Assembly: GCF_011745365.1 (NCBI RefSeq)
Contig: NW_024468910.1
Location: 4,947,172-5,011,171, forward strand
DNA: 64,000 bases
From: Cryphonectria parasitica EP155
Lineage: Eukaryota > Ascomycota > Sordariomycetes > Diaporthales > Cryphonectriaceae
Reading direction: 5' to 3'
Part shown: positions 44,712-58,600 of the stretch, one piece after another
Layout: every line of letters starts with the position of its first letter
Position numbering within the stretch: position 1 is the first letter of the stretch
Translations under genes and position numbers: made by a program
Notes under the pieces: generated by a model
What the model was told of the DNA's origin: nothing
The model's database searches: none
Seen by the model: the letters and a program-made list of their open reading frames with translations, nothing else

Positions 44712-47700
44712 TCCGAGACCAAAAATTGAGGACGAGATGGTCAGGGAGAAAGCTGGCGTTTCCGAGGTACAGTCCTTTTCTCTACTTTCCATTCTGTTGG
44801 CGACACGATGCTTTCCCTCTACAATCGGCATTGCGTTGCAATTTTTTCTCCTTTTCTTCCGTCTTTACTTTTGCGCCTTTGATTTTTCTTTTTCTTTTCC
44901 TTCTTTGCATGTACACGTTTGCATCTCCAACGGTCCTTTCTGCACAGTCGGACAGGATCGCATTGGTCTCCCATGATACCATGCTGCCGAATAGGTTTTC
45001 CTGCATTGTTTGGCGTTCATCAGGCGTCTTTTCTTTTATTTGCCTTTTAGCCCCAATTGGGATCGTGGACATGGAGGCACCGTATGATCTTTCTTTCTTT
45101 TCTCTCCTTTTCAATAAGGGCAGGCAGTCAAACGACTTGGGGCTATCCTTTGCAAATCAATGCACAAACCAACATTGAGCATCAGACTGGTCTTTTCTAT
45201 TTTTCTCTTCTTGATCCCGCCGGGATCTTTTCCGGGAGGGCTCCGTGAGACTTTTCTCTTTTTTAGATTGTTATTGTGGTGTGCGATGTTTATTGTAAAT
45301 ATAGGAAGAAGGGAGGTGGTATGGTCTTGTTGTTTAGCATATGGGAGGGTTCCTGGCCCTCTTCCATCTTAACGGCCTTTCTTGTTAGTAGACATTTTTG
45401 CTATGAATATAAGATGCACCGAGTGGTTTCAAATTCAGTCCGATGTTGTAATAACTAGCCGTGGGACCTTGGAAGGTCTGACTGGACCCTGTGGCTCTGT
45501 GACAAGACGGTGTCCTGGTAGACTCAATTTTTGTTACAAGATCAGCGACGAGGCTGAGTGAATGTCAAGTGTGGAAGCGCAAGAGACACACGGTGCCCGC
45601 CCTGCCGCCCAGGCCAAGCCATACGGATACATGTGCAACGTGGGAAGTACAAGATATGCAAGTGCCATGATTTTCTTCCAATAGTGTGAACCCTCCCTTG
45701 TCCAGTATATTCGGTACATATTCCATGGATTGTATTATGGAAAGTCGACAACAATTGACAATCTCTTGCTTTCTCCTTTCCTAGAAAACACACAAAGAAA
45801 TAGGGCTCTGGGTGGCCGATACTTTGTATCACTGAAGTACGTAGATGGCTGGCTGGATGCAGGATTCACTTGGGACAGGTTTTTCTAGAGAGAAAGGGAA
45901 GAGGGCAAAAAAAAGAGAGGACGGAATGGTTTGGGATGAACCAGCGAGCCTTCTATTCCTAGACTGGGGCGTATCGTTTGGTATGGTGGCTGGTGGTATC
46001 TGGCACCTTCCTAGGCTGCGCCGGCACCCCATCATCGCCCCCTTTTCCCGCCCCCCCTCTTCTTGTCTTCTCTTTTTTCAGCCGGCGATTGAAGAGCGAA
46101 GGAAAGAAGAGGAGAGAAGATGGGTATTGTGTGTCGTGGGTGGCTGAATGTCTCAGAAACCCAGCCTCTGGGACAGGATGGGACAAGGACAGTGGGCAAG
46201 TGGATAGTGGACAGCAGCACTGACGGATTGGCGGCGGCGGTAGTGGTGGCGGCGGCTGAGACAGGTTTAAACTCTTGTCCTGCTTGTTCAGCCCTGGACG
46301 GGGCAAAATCAGCTTTACTTGCTTATTTAGTCACTATATATATATATGATTTTACAGTAGTACATTGAGGGGTTTTTCCCATGTGGACGCGGCAGAGAGA
46401 CGGGGCGCCCCGTGCCGGGATAGTTTGGCATTCCAGAGAGGAGAGCGGCACGGGGAAGAAGAGGGGTTGACGGATGGATGAATAGATGTAAAAGTCTGTA
46501 CACATGTTTAGGTCAACAGGAAAGAGATTATGTATCCTTATGATGCACAGTGTGTTGTTGTACATATCTTGTTTCCCGCCTCCTATGGAACAGGAGACTG
46601 GTCACCTTGATTAGTATGAGGAAAAGAGAAGAAGTCTCAGGACTGCCTTGTTTTTTTTCTCTTCTTTTGGGACGTAGAAAGGAGAATTGTCGCCAGCCGG
46701 GAGGCCAATGGAAGCGATGCACGAGTCAGCCGCCAAACAATGATGTTCATTACGGGAGAGAGGAGGAGTAAAAGGGAGGCCCTTTTACGCCTTAGACGGA
46801 GAGCCTAGAAACCTACCCCAACGCACATGGTAGGTTTATGCTTGATCTCTTCACCAATAGTACTTTTGCCGGTATAACCCTTGAGCAGCTTGGGAATTCC
46901 TCGAGAGAGAAAAGTATGGTGGTAGAGAGGACCTCCCGCTGATGTTTCAGCCTCGTGAAGATCAAGGTGGCTGTTGGTCCCCGTCTCAAAGAGGTTAGAC
47001 GGGTTCCTTTTTCTTATTGGAAAGGGGCAGCTCGGCGTCGCAGAACACGAAAGGGCCAAGGACTCGGTTCCGAGAATAGGCCTTGGGTCATGGAGAGGAA
47101 TGAGTTATACGGCAGATGGGGAAAATGGGTTAGGCCAAAAGGAGATAGAGAGAGAGAGAGAGAAAGAGAGAAGTGCGAGGAACCACAAGAGGAGAGAGAG
47201 ACAGAGGTGACCAATCGAAACCCGCGCTGTCTTGACCGCTTGCAATAGTACTCAAAAGAATAACATCAACAGCCCTACCGAACTTTAATAGGAGGAGAGC
47301 GTGGTTCATCCGGTCTTGGTGAGGAGGCGCACGTGGTTGGTCAGCCCTGGTTGCCGGCCCCCCCCTCCCCTCGTCCCCTTCTTCACAGCCACTCTCCCTC
47401 CAACGCTTTGCTCCGATCTGACTGGCTGGAGGGAGTTTCCGAATCGCCGACTCTCGGGGAGACAAAAATTGAACAAAAGCAATGCAGCCCAGCCAAACAA
47501 GGCGGAGGTGATTGATGACCACCAACAAAGAGATGCCGGAACGTGGGAAGAGAGAGACATATCGGAGAGATGAGAGAAGGGGGGGGGGGGACTGGAGGGC
47601 GCGTAATGTGATGACGACTTCCAAGCCCGTCCATCTTTAAATTTGTCTCCTCTCAAGCCCGCTTGGCGCTGCGGGCTATGGGTTGGGGCTAGAACAGGCA

Positions 47701-47741
47701 CGCCCATGTTTGCGCCCCTCTGGACTATGGTTGGTAACAGG

Positions 47742-47780
<39 letters not shown>

Positions 47781-48008
47781 TCATGCTATTATTGAGGCAG
47801 GATAGACTGGTGAAATTCAAAGCGAATAGCGCCCTTTGTGATAAAGGGGGGCAATGTGAGTGTCAGTGTGAGTGTAAGAGAGAAGGGGGGGGAGGGACCT
47901 TGGTGATAGGAGGAGGTTCCATTCCGGAGACGACGATCGCCGGCGCCATAGAGCTTGGCCTCCTACTGGCACAACACCTGTCGCCTCAGGACATTGTTCT
48001 CTTGGATT

Positions 48009-48039
<31 letters not shown>

Positions 48040-51000
48040 CTATTGAAATGATACCAAAGCAAAAAGAACAAGAAAATCCAGCGTGTAGCACGCAATTGTC
48101 GCTCTCGCGTCGAGTATGCCATGCATACAGGTTCATGTTGGGGCCTCACAAGCTTTCGTCAGCCCATGCTCGCAGGGTCTGGTGGAGCCGGGCCAGCGGG
48201 CGGAGAGCGGGTGGACACTCTGGAAGATAGGCGAGGCCATCGCGGAAATGAGGCCGGCGAGAAGACTGGGCGCAAACCAAAGGCCAGGAAAAAAAAAAAA
48301 AGGAAGAAAAAAAAGAAGAAAAAAAAAAAAAAAAAGGAAAGACGGGGCCAGAGCAGGAGTTTGTTGGTGGAAGTAGGTTCCACACTGCATGAGGCGGTGA
48401 AAGTAGAGGAGAAGATGGAATTGTCTTTCTCTCACAAGGTCGGCTATGCAGGCTATGATAGGGGGAAATGGAACTAGAGGAAAGACATACATAGTCCTTG
48501 AGAGGATGAGAGTGAGAGAGAAAGAGAGACAGGAAGAGAGAAGGAGTGGGAGGGGCCACTGGGTGAACTAGCACGTTGAGCCATCACTAAAATCATATCA
48601 CAAAAAGAGCAAAAGTCTCGATTTGACAAGCCGTGCATATCGGATCGACTTGCATTCCCATCTGGGGGACGGAGAATTAATACATGAACAAGAACCCCGC
48701 CATAGCGCTCGAACCGCTACGTTGTTTTGATTCTACTTTATTTTCCACAAGCGTACAGTCCAAGGCCAGAGCCACACTCTCGTTGTCAGATTCTCGTCTA
48801 GCATCTACCCCAGAATCCCTTCTCTTTGCGGGGCAGCGAGTGATTAGGTGGTGTGGTGCTCAAGTATTACCTATACGAGTGCGGATGGCGAGCATGGCAT
48901 GGCATGCGACGAACGAGGAGGAACCGCGGGACGAGGGGGGATACAAGAGAAACGCGCGCGAGGTGCTGGGCCTGCGCGACACAGGCCAATTCGAGACAGA
49001 TCGTCCAAAAGTGGTGGTCTATTCATCTCGGCAGGAGGGCGATGGGCATTTGGGTTATTATATAATGACGAGATGTAATTAATATCTTAATCTAACCTGA
49101 CATCTGTAGGAATCGAGATCTCCGTCATCGATGCATCTGTGCGAGGACTAGGAGAGTACATGTTGCAGTAGTCCTACTACGTACTTCCAAGTAGGGATGT
49201 AGGTAACTACTATATTCACATCTAAACTTTGGAAAATAGAGTAAAGTCAGTGCTGGGTGCAAGGACAAGGACTTGGACACAAAGAACAAGCAAGTAATAA
49301 AAAAGCACCTCTTCTTGTCCAAGTTCAGCCTCGTCATGCATGCTTTCTTTAAGTGGTCCCGGTTTTCTCCATTGTCCCTCATTCCGTTCCGGCAAATGTC
49401 AAGAGAGTGGCTGAAGACCCGACCCGTCGTCTCCCTCTCCTCATAAGATTGAGGATCCCTCTCAGTGTCTCTCTCTCTCTCTCTCTCTCACACTCTCTGT
49501 ACAAAGGTACGTACCGTGGTACAACAGGTACAAAAAACACATAGGTCAGACCCATGGTGCACCGCTGTCCAATTGTTTGGGTCAAATCTTAATTGGCGCC
49601 CCCAAGACAGGACTAGTCAGGTCCCATCTGGAGTCGAGCTGGGATCTACCCGGTCGGGTCAGGGGTTGATCTGCTGGGGCCTAAATTTGGGGACGGAAAA
49701 AAGAGGAAGTCGGTCGTTCAGGGCATGGATGGGGGCGGGCACTTTGTTCTCTCTACTCTGTCTGGCTTTCTGCCCCTTCCCTTTGATTTTCTCCTTTGAC
49801 CAGCTCAACGGTACGACGACGACACCTTCATGCACCCCGCCTACCGCACCACACCACACACAAACCCTCATTGTGGCGTCTTCTGCAGCGCCAGGGTAAA
49901 GAAAGTCTTCCTTTCGATGGAGCTCTGCCGCCGTCGTGCCATGTGTGTGTGTGCCCTGAAACTGTAGGGTAACCAAGCTCTGCTGCTCGTGCAGATCGTC
50001 GCCGGCCCCCCCCCCTCCCCCTCTCGTCTAGTGCTGATCCCATCTGGACGGTGGATGATGATGATCATGATCATTATGCTCTTCGTCTGTCCTGTCAGTC
50101 TGTCAGGGGAGGAGAGGGAGAAAAGAGCTTAATGTTCCTGTTGTACTGCTGTAGGAGGCTTGGCTGGTAAGTAAAGAGTAGGTGGCTTGAGGCGGTCACC
50201 TGTGTGGTCTTGAACCTATCAATAGAAAGGGGAGAAGGAGGAGGAGGAGGTGGTGGTGGTGGTCCACTGCAGCTGACCTTCTGCTATGCCATGGTGGAAC
50301 TCCTTTCTTTTTTGGGGTCTGACAACTTACCACAGTGCCGTTTGCTGCTGGAGGAGGGGCCAGTCTTACGACCCAATTCTGGCCTTCTCTTCTTGTTCTT
50401 GGTGCTCTGTCTCTTCTTTCCCGACCAATGCTACGTGGTATGCTATGATGACATTGCCTCCCAGCGGAGTTGGTGATATTCCTGGCTTGTACTACAGGGC
50501 CTCGTCGGTGTGGTTTACCGTCTAAACCTGGTGGAGGCGTTTGTTTGGCCAGGGTCATCTTTTCTATATCATTGGGCCCTGCCATTCAACCTCCCCCTCC
50601 TCTTCACCCCCTTCAAGAACCCCTTGTCACTTTTACTCGCCTTCTGCCTTCGTCCCTAGTCGTATTGCAATTTCGCCAAACGGCAGGGGTCTGGCCCATA
50701 TCCTTGTCTGCCCGTTGACAGCCACAAACCACCCCCTGATCCCCGAGCACAGAACAATCTTCATCTCCATCGTTCATTTCCAAGACTGCTCCTACAGCCC
50801 ACAACGCACACGCCTCATTGCGTGGTTCCCTCTCTTTTCGGCCCAGGCCCCCCTTGTCGTTGGGTCTTTTTGTCTCTCTTTTACCTACCACTACGACCTC
50901 CTCCCGCACTCCCACACTCACTCACTTGAAGTCACTCTCTTAGTCCTGGACCTTCGCCTGTTTCCTTTTTCTTTCCCGACGCCCGCATCTTGCGATCCTC

Positions 51001-51543
51001 CTCCCCTCCTTTCTTCCTTCCTTCCTCTCTCTCCTGCTTGGCTCAGCGTCGCTCCATCCAACAGAGAGTTTTTCGTCCTCTCTACCACACTCTTTTGGAA
51101 CTTGCGCGAACACACTCGATTCTTGATCCCGTCTGTTCGTACGTTCGTTCATTCTTTTCCCTCTACGGTTTTATCCCAAGGATCCATCATATTGTTTTAT
51201 CATACCACGACTTAAAACCTCCATTCCGACCCTCCTATTTTATAAGTGAGTCAGACCTTTTCCTTCTCATGTGGGTGTTTGTCCTCGGCGTTTCTATCTA
51301 CTGCGATGGAATAGAACTACTTGGGAAGAGCTGGATGAGGGGGGTGGAGGGATAACTGGCTGTCGACACGGAAGAGGAGCCAGTAGATGGGAGAGAGGAG
51401 AAAGAGAGAGACAAAGTGCCATATCTACAGATGGCAGATACAGTACTTGGCTGTTTCCACTGCAGGATGATATATACTGATTGGCTTCTCCTCTCCTGTC
51501 TAGTCTTTCGAGTATCAGTAAACCCACCTGACGACACGCGACA
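44712..51543. other. 6.8-kb stretch without a convincing gene
   Basis: Short frames on both strands are low-complexity or shadows of simple repeats. Visible content: the DUF1765-like 3' UTR; T28 at 47750-47777 and T29 at 48011-48039; an A/G-rich tract at 48289-48339; (GA)n near 47148-47172; (CT)n at 49467-49490; G and C runs at 47580-47590 and 50008-50020. The last kilobase is pyrimidine-rich (50945-51035) with a GATATATAC element at 51467-51475, about 70 nt before the SUN gene ATG, and is probably its promoter and leader. No tRNA-like cloverleaf was recognised. Confidence 0.45.
47750..48039. repeat. Paired poly-T tracts (T28 and T29) flanking 233 bp
   Basis: T28 occupies 47750-47777 and T29 occupies 48011-48039. 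The segment between them has no coding frame. An A/G-rich tract follows at 48289-48339. No target-site duplication or RNA polymerase III boxes could be shown convincingly. Confidence 0.6.
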
Positions 51544-52910
51544 ATGAAGTCTGTCATCACAATAGCTATTGCGGCAACTCTTGCTGCCGGGGCCGCCGCC
51601 CAGCCTCACAACCACCAGCACCGTCACCAGCACGCCCGCCACCAGCACGAGCACGGCGCCGAGCTGCTCAAGGAACGCGGCACCCCGTCCCTTAACGAGC
51701 GTTCTCCCGCCGTTGACTACCAGTTCGTCGAGGAGACCGTTTACGTCGACGTCAATGGCAACCCCATCTCCGCCTCGGAGGCCGCCGAGGGCCTAGCCGA
51801 CGGCGCATACGAGGTTGTAGGCGAGTCCGAGCCTTCGTCCACCACCCCGATCGCGACCTCGACGCCCGTCCCGAGCAGCACTGCTGTGGCCAGCACCTCG
51901 GCCGCTGCCACCACCTCTTCGGCCGACAGTGGCGCCGAGTTCGTCGAGGTCAAGCTCGGCTCTGCCTCCACCAGCGCCTCGTCGGCCGTCGCTGCGACCA
52001 CGTCGACCTCCGCCGCGGCCGCTGCCTCCACCAGCAGCTCCTCGTCCTCGTCCTCGTCCTCGTCTTCGTCGGGCGCGACTGGTGTCGATGCTGACTTCCC
52101 TGATGGCACCATCGACTGCACTACGTTCCCCAGCGCGTACGGCGCCGTCGCCGTTGACCAGACCACCGTGTCCCCCTGGGTCGGCTACCTGGACGTGGGC
52201 ACCGACAACTACGAGCTCGGCCAGACCGCCGACATCACCGTCTCCTTCTCGGAGCCCACCAGCGGCGACCCCCAGGCTGGATACTTTGTCGGCTATGCCT
52301 GTCCCGCCGGCTACGACCAGGCGCAGTGGCCTGCTGCCCAGGGCAGCTCCGGCCAGTCCATCGGCGGCCTGTGGTGCGGCAGCGACAACAAGCTTCACCT
52401 GACCCACTCCACCTCGACCAAGCTCTGCCAGAAGGGCGCCGGAAACGTGCAGGTCGTCAGCGAGCTGAGCAAGTCCGTCTACATCTGCAAGACCTGGTAC
52501 CCGGGTAACGAGGGCATGTACCTGCCCACCGAGGTCGCCGCCGGCGAGACTGTCGAGCTCTACAACCCGTACCAGAGCGAGTCCTTTGAGTGGGAGGGAT
52601 CCACCACCTCGGCCCAGTTCTACATGAACCTGCAGGGTCTGACGGCCGCCCAGGCCTGTGTCTGGGACAGCCCGTCCCCTTACGCCGAGAAGGCCGGCAA
52701 CTGGGCTGGTGTCAACCTGGGTACCAGCGTCGACACGACCGGCACCACCTACCTGTCCATCTTCCACAACACCCCCACCAGCGACGCCGCCCTGGACTAC
52801 AACATTGTCATCAGCGGCAGCGATGTCGACGGCACCCCTTGCAAGTACACCTACAGCAGCAACTCTTTCTCCGGCAGCGCCAGCAACGGCTGCACTGTAA
52901 GTTCTCTTTC

Positions 52911-52948
<38 letters not shown>

Positions 52949-53024
52949 CCCTTCATGACTTTCTCTAACAATTCTATAGGTCTCAACTGTTGGTGGTACG
53001 GTCACCGTTACGCTGTCCGACTAA
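51544..53024 (+). CDS. Secreted SUN-family cell wall protein (GH132-like)
   Basis: SUN-family proteins (yeast SUN4, UTH1; Aspergillus Sun1) are secreted wall proteins acting on beta-glucan in septation and wall remodelling. Exons 51544-52896 and 52980-53024 (intron 52897-52979, GTAAGT..CTATAG) give 465 aa. Residues 1-20 are a signal peptide (KSVITIAIAATLAAGAAA). A His/Gln-rich segment (about 21-40) and a Ser/Thr/Ala-rich linker with poly-Ser (to about residue 180) precede the conserved SUN domain. That domain shows DCTTFPSAYGAV, FVGYACPAGYDQAQWP, SIGGLWC, KLCQKG, SKSVYICKTWYPGNEGMYLP and an even set of cysteines. There is no C-terminal GPI-type tail. The very strong GC3 bias suggests high expression. 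The intron carries (TC)n(AC)n. Confidence 0.9.
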
Positions 53025-55655
53025 AGAAAGAAAAGAAGAAAAAAAGTCGCATGGCCTAGATGACATGGTCGCGCTGCATTTTTCTCCTGTCTAGCGTCAT
53101 CTTTTTTTTTTTTTCCCCTTTCTTTTATTCTTCTTTACTTGATACCTCGAAAGAAATGGCAGCGCCTGCGTCTCACCCTCGAGCATATCTCTCTACCCCG
53201 GGGGGAAGTGATTGATACCCGGGACGCAGGTTCTGCCGTAACACAAACACCTATTAACCTGCACATAATTGCTATTTGTTATTTTACCTTTGAGAACGGG
53301 GGTGGAGGGGCCCAAGTGCAAGAAATCTGAACCCGGACCCAATCTTGGGAATCGCAGCTTGAGACAAAATTTAAAAGACAACCAACAAATCTGAAAAGCT
53401 ACTTATGGACGGTTTCGTGTGTGTGTGTGTATGAGATCATACTTGATGAGAGTTTGCCTCTTTCTCTCCACCCCACGTCCATGGTGGCCCACACGACAAT
53501 CAAGCTGCGCGACGAGACAGGGAAACGGGGCACGACTTCGGTCCCGGGGAGGCGGGGACCCAATTGCTTGTTCTCAAACAAGCACCCACTCCCACCCACA
53601 TTTTGGACATATTGACAACCATCTTCGACATGTGTTCTTACCTTCACTTTGTTTTTCTTTACTGTTACGCGGAGCAGTATGGTCACGAACTCTTCGGTTG
53701 CGCGTCGAGCGATCCCTTGGAGCACCCGAGCTGTTAGGACGCAGGAAAGAGATGTTATGCGAGGGGTGTTTGGGCTCAGGGGAGAAGAGATGATGATGAT
53801 GATGAAGGGAAAGGCTGGCAGTGCTTCTCTGCATCTCACTGTCTCTCTTTGCAAGGACCTCGGGTGTGACAGCCTCCTACGATCAAGCCTCGTCACCAGC
53901 AGATGGAAGTTCTTTTGAGTCTGGGTGGAGAGAAAAGGGGGGGGGGGGGGGAAGGGCGCGAGAAGTGGGAGAGGGGAGGGGGAAAACATAAGCGAGCATT
54001 TTGTGCTTTCTTTTGTCTTTTTCTTTCCTTCTTCCGCCTTGCATGCACGCGCGAGGTTGGCCGAGGAGGGAGAAGAGCGAGGGCCCGTTCTCATGGTAGC
54101 AAGATACAGTAACCTTATATTTAACCCTACGTTTATACATCAGAGTCGGATTGGAAAGTTTTGCATTGTTCCATGTCCCAGGCGTCTTGGTGTAGTGAGA
54201 GCGAGAGAGACAGAGGTTCTCCCCTCATTTTCATTGTCTTTTCTTCTGTTTTTCTTCTTCTTGTCTTTCCTTCTTTTTTCCCCCCTTCTTCACGTAGTCA
54301 AAGTCATCTATATATATATTTACAATGTGTTATGAGAGTTTAAAAAAAAAAAACCCCAACTTGCCAGTCATCGTGCTTAACTAATCAATTGTCTCTGTTG
54401 AAGTTTATGCTGGCTTGTTTGTGTTTTGTACGTCGGGATAAGCTTGGTGTGTCTGTAAAGCGCTGAGTAATAATGCCAAGCCTACCTAAAGCGATAATGA
54501 ATTGGGTTTGAGTTTATACGACTTCTACTAGCCTAGGATCATGATTAGGGTTATTTCCTGTCAGTAAGTACTTAGTTTTCGGGAACGGTCTTGCCAGGGC
54601 AGTCAGTAGTGGTTCTGCCAACGGGTGAAATGTCGTTAAGAGAGTAAGATACATGGTACAGTATGATGAGTGAAATGTGGCTCAGTCTCTGACAAGATAG
54701 CCACGCACAAGATAGCAAAAGGAAAAAAGAGAATCCGAGGTAGCAAAAATGGAGGAGTAGAACCAGACAATGCAAGGAACGGCCCGTCCGTGCAGTGAGG
54801 CAGTAGATGTTTCAAACGCTTCAGCTTGATCTCGTTCCAGGTCAGCCGATTCGCCGTATTTCATGTGCGTATGTGTCTGCAGTGGCAAGACTGGGTCAGT
54901 CAGGGTATGCTGTTTCGTCAGCAGTACTGGTAAATCTTGAGAAGAGAAAGAGAAAGAAAGAGTGATGATAACCGAGGGATAACTGTTGATTGCCATGTAC
55001 TGTAATGTACCTGCGTAGTATTGCGTGTACTTATGGTATGTAGCTCTCGATTCATAGGCTTGATAGGCTGGGGCCCATGGCGCTATGCTGGCAGGGTGGT
55101 GGTGGCGGTATTATGGTAGGCAGCCAGCCTGGGCAGACAACGCTACGACCCCAACCCCCCGGGAGCTCTACGTAACCGTTCACGTTGAGGACTCGGATCC
55201 GCTATTCTTAGCTTAGCTTTGCTGCTGCTTGCCTCAGACCTGCCGCGCCTGAGACGCCACGCAATTGTATTGGCATTTTACAGCTGAATTCCTGAAGGAC
55301 GACACCTCATCATCTTGGCCTCTCAAAATTTCTTAGGCTTCCAAAGACCAAATCCTTGACTCCTCCCTCTGCGTCGCATCCAACCTCATTTATTTGCTTG
55401 CTGTACTTGTACTGCCTTGCGAATACCATCTCTCGATCATTTGCCGACCTTTCCGCCACCACAGCAACAAACAGCTTATCCAACAAACCCCCGAGCATAA
55501 TCCTCCTCATCGTCATCAACCTCGTCCTTCTCCTCCTGCCTGCCTTGCCTGCCTTGCCTGCTTGACAACCTGGCCGCCTCGAGACCCACTTCTTATTGAT
55601 TCCGCTCTTCTCTCCCTCCCAACTTGATGATTTTCATCACGATCCGGCCGATACG
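53025..55655. other. Intergenic region between the SUN gene and VPS10
   Basis: About 2.6 kb. It holds the SUN 3' UTR (T-rich at 53103-53114), a G-run at about 53938-53951, CT-rich and AT-rich spacer, a TATATATAT stretch at 54310-54320, and VPS10 upstream sequence with CT/CCTGCC-rich DNA at 55500-55620. No gene is supported. Confidence 0.4.
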
Positions 55656-58600
55656 ATGAAGGCCAGGGGAGCTACCAATGCGGCAGCTCTGCTGTTGGCA
55701 TTCCTCTGGGCATCGCCGGTACAGCCGGTGCTGGCCAAGGACGAGCCGACCTTCTACGTCAAGGAGTTTGATCACTATCCGCAAAACCTCAACTACTTTG
55801 ACCAGTCAGACGTGATCCTCTTCCAGGACGTCTCTTCACAGAATGTATGGCGCTCTCCTGACGGCGGCTCGACCTGGTCCATCATCGACGACGTCCCCGA
55901 CGGCAAGGCCTTCGCCCTCGTCCTGCACGAGTTCGACAACAAGCGCGCCTACATCCTGACCGAGTCTACCTCCCACTGGCGCACCGAAGACCAGGGCAAG
56001 ACGTGGAAGAGCTTCTTTACCGACTCCGAGTTCAACATCTTCCGTTCCCAGATCTTCAACTTCCACGCCAGCGACCCGGACCGCATCATATTCAATGGCA
56101 TGGACTGCAAGGGCATCTTTTGCGACGAGGTGGCCATGTACACGCTCGACGGCTTCAAGACCGACGCCAAGTTCCTGCGCGGCAACACCGAGGGCTGCTG
56201 GTGGGCCAAGGGCTCCGACCTGTTCACCACCGGCCAGTCCGACCTAGACAAGCAGCGCATCATGTGTATCCTCCGAGATACCTTCTCGCCGCTCAAGCAG
56301 GACAACCGACTGATTATCTCGGACAATTACTTCAGCGCCCTCAGCGCCGACGGCAAGATCCAGGAGTACGAGCCGAACCTCGACACCGACAGGCCGGTGC
56401 AGGGTATCATCAATGTGGCCTCTGTCAAGAAGTACGTCCTAGCCGCCTCCGCCTCCCTGAATACGGACGAGATGGCTCTGTTCGTCAGCGACGACACCCT
56501 CAATTGGCACAGGGCTATGTTCCCGGAGGATCACCGCCTCGATCAGGAGGCCTACACGGTGCTCGAGAGCACCAACTACAGCATCCAGGTCGACGTCATG
56601 ACCACCCGCCCGTCCAACCCCATGGGCGTCATGTTTACGAGCAACTCCAACGGCACCTTCTTCACCCGAAATATCGAGCATACCAATCGTAACATGATGG
56701 GCCACGTCGACTTCGAGAAGATTGCTGGCATCCAGGGCATCTTCCTCGTGAACAAGGTGGAAAACTGGGAGGACGTGGAGAAGCAGTTTCTGACGGAGAA
56801 GAAGATCGTGTCCGAGATCACGCACGATGACGGGCGGACGTTCAATTTTGTACAGACGCACGACGCTGGCAGCAGAATTCACCTGCACTCTGTCACGCAA
56901 CAAATTAACGCCGGCCGTGTCTTCTCGAGCCCCGCGCCCGGTCTGGTCATGGCCAATGGCAACACCGGAGACTATCTCAAGCCATACGCTGAGGCCTACC
57001 TATACATCTCGGATGATGCTGGCATGCACTGGCTGGAGGGACCCAAGGGGCCACATAAGTACGAATTTGGAGACCAAGGCACCGTCCTCGTCGCCATTCA
57101 CGACTCCAATAAAGTCGATGTGGGGGAGATCAAGTACTCGCTTGACCACGGCCAGACCTGGAAGGTACAGGAGCTCCCCAACGGTCTCAAGATCAAGCCG
57201 TGGGTCCTGACCACGACCCCCGACTCTACGAGTTTGAAGTTCCTGCTGTCTGGTCAGACCGGCGACGAGCTGAACCCCAAGTTTCAGGTCATCTCGATCG
57301 ACTTCGAGGGCCTGCACGAGCGGACGTGCGACAAAGGCGACATGGAAGAGTGGTGGGCCAGAGTCGACGAGGATGGGAAGCCTACCTGTCTCATGGGCCA
57401 CACACAGAAGTATACGCGCAGAAAGAAGGAGGCGGACTGCTTCATGAAGCAAGAGTTCAACCTGGTCGAGGTCCAGACGACCAACTGCGACTGCACCGAC
57501 GATGACTTCGAGTGTGACTACAACTTTCGCCGCGAGAACGGCGAGTGCGTTGCTGTCGGCCCGATCCAGGCTCCCAATGGAGCATGCGCAAACGCCAAGC
57601 CCGAGGACACATTTATGGGATCCTCAGGGTGGCGGCTCATCCCTGGCAATACCTGCAAGAGGAAGAAGGGTGAACCGCAGAAGGACGACTTCAAGGAGTG
57701 GAAGTGCGCCGACTCCCACACGCCGCCCAAGGGACCGGCCAGCGGCGAGGTCAAGAGCGCACAACACGTCTTCGAAAACACCATGAAGGCCGAAGTACGC
57801 TATCTGGAACGGGGTGAGACCAGCCGGTCAGATGACGAGACCATCATCGCAAGGGGCGGCGGCAAGATCCTGATCACGCACGACGGTGGTCTCACTTGGG
57901 ACGCGCCCAGCGCGCTGGCTCGAGACTTTTGGGACTTTGTCCCTCACACGTATTTCAAGGACATGGTGCTCTTCATCCAGCGAGACGGCACAATCGTGTA
58001 CACCGTCAACCACGGGCAGTCCTTTGATGAGTTCAAGGCTCCCACTCCGCCCGACACCGACATCCCACGCTCACCGTTCGCCTTCCACCCTGACAAGAAG
58101 GACTGGATCATCTGGGTCGGCAAGAAGTGCACAAGCACCAATGAGAATTGCTATCCGGAAGCCTCGCTCTCCACGGACCGCGGCGACCATTGGCAGACCC
58201 TCAAGCGCTACGTCAGCCGCTGCGAGTTCACCGGCTCCACTGCCTTTAACAACTTCCGCCCGCAGGACCAGATCATATGCCAGGCCAGTACGAAGGAGGA
58301 CAACAGCCGCATTGACAACCCGTGGCAGCTCGTCGCCGGGCCTGCCAACGACTTCGATGACCAGGGCAAGGTTGTGCAGAGCGACGTCAAGGACTTTGCG
58401 ACCATGTCTGAGTTCATCGTCGTCGCCACGCAGAACGTCACCAAAAACACACTCCGTGCTCTTGCCAGTCTTGACGGCGAAACTTACGCCGAGGCTCAGT
58501 TCCCATACAACTTTGAAGTCTCTGAACAGCATGCATACACCGTTCTCGACAGCTCGACGCACGCGGTCAACCTCTTTGTTGCTACCGACCTCGAACCAGA

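Noticed and set aside
51793..52767. 324-codon - strand frame opposite the SUN gene
   Set aside because: Gly/Ala/Arg-rich shadow of the strongly GC3-biased SUN exon.
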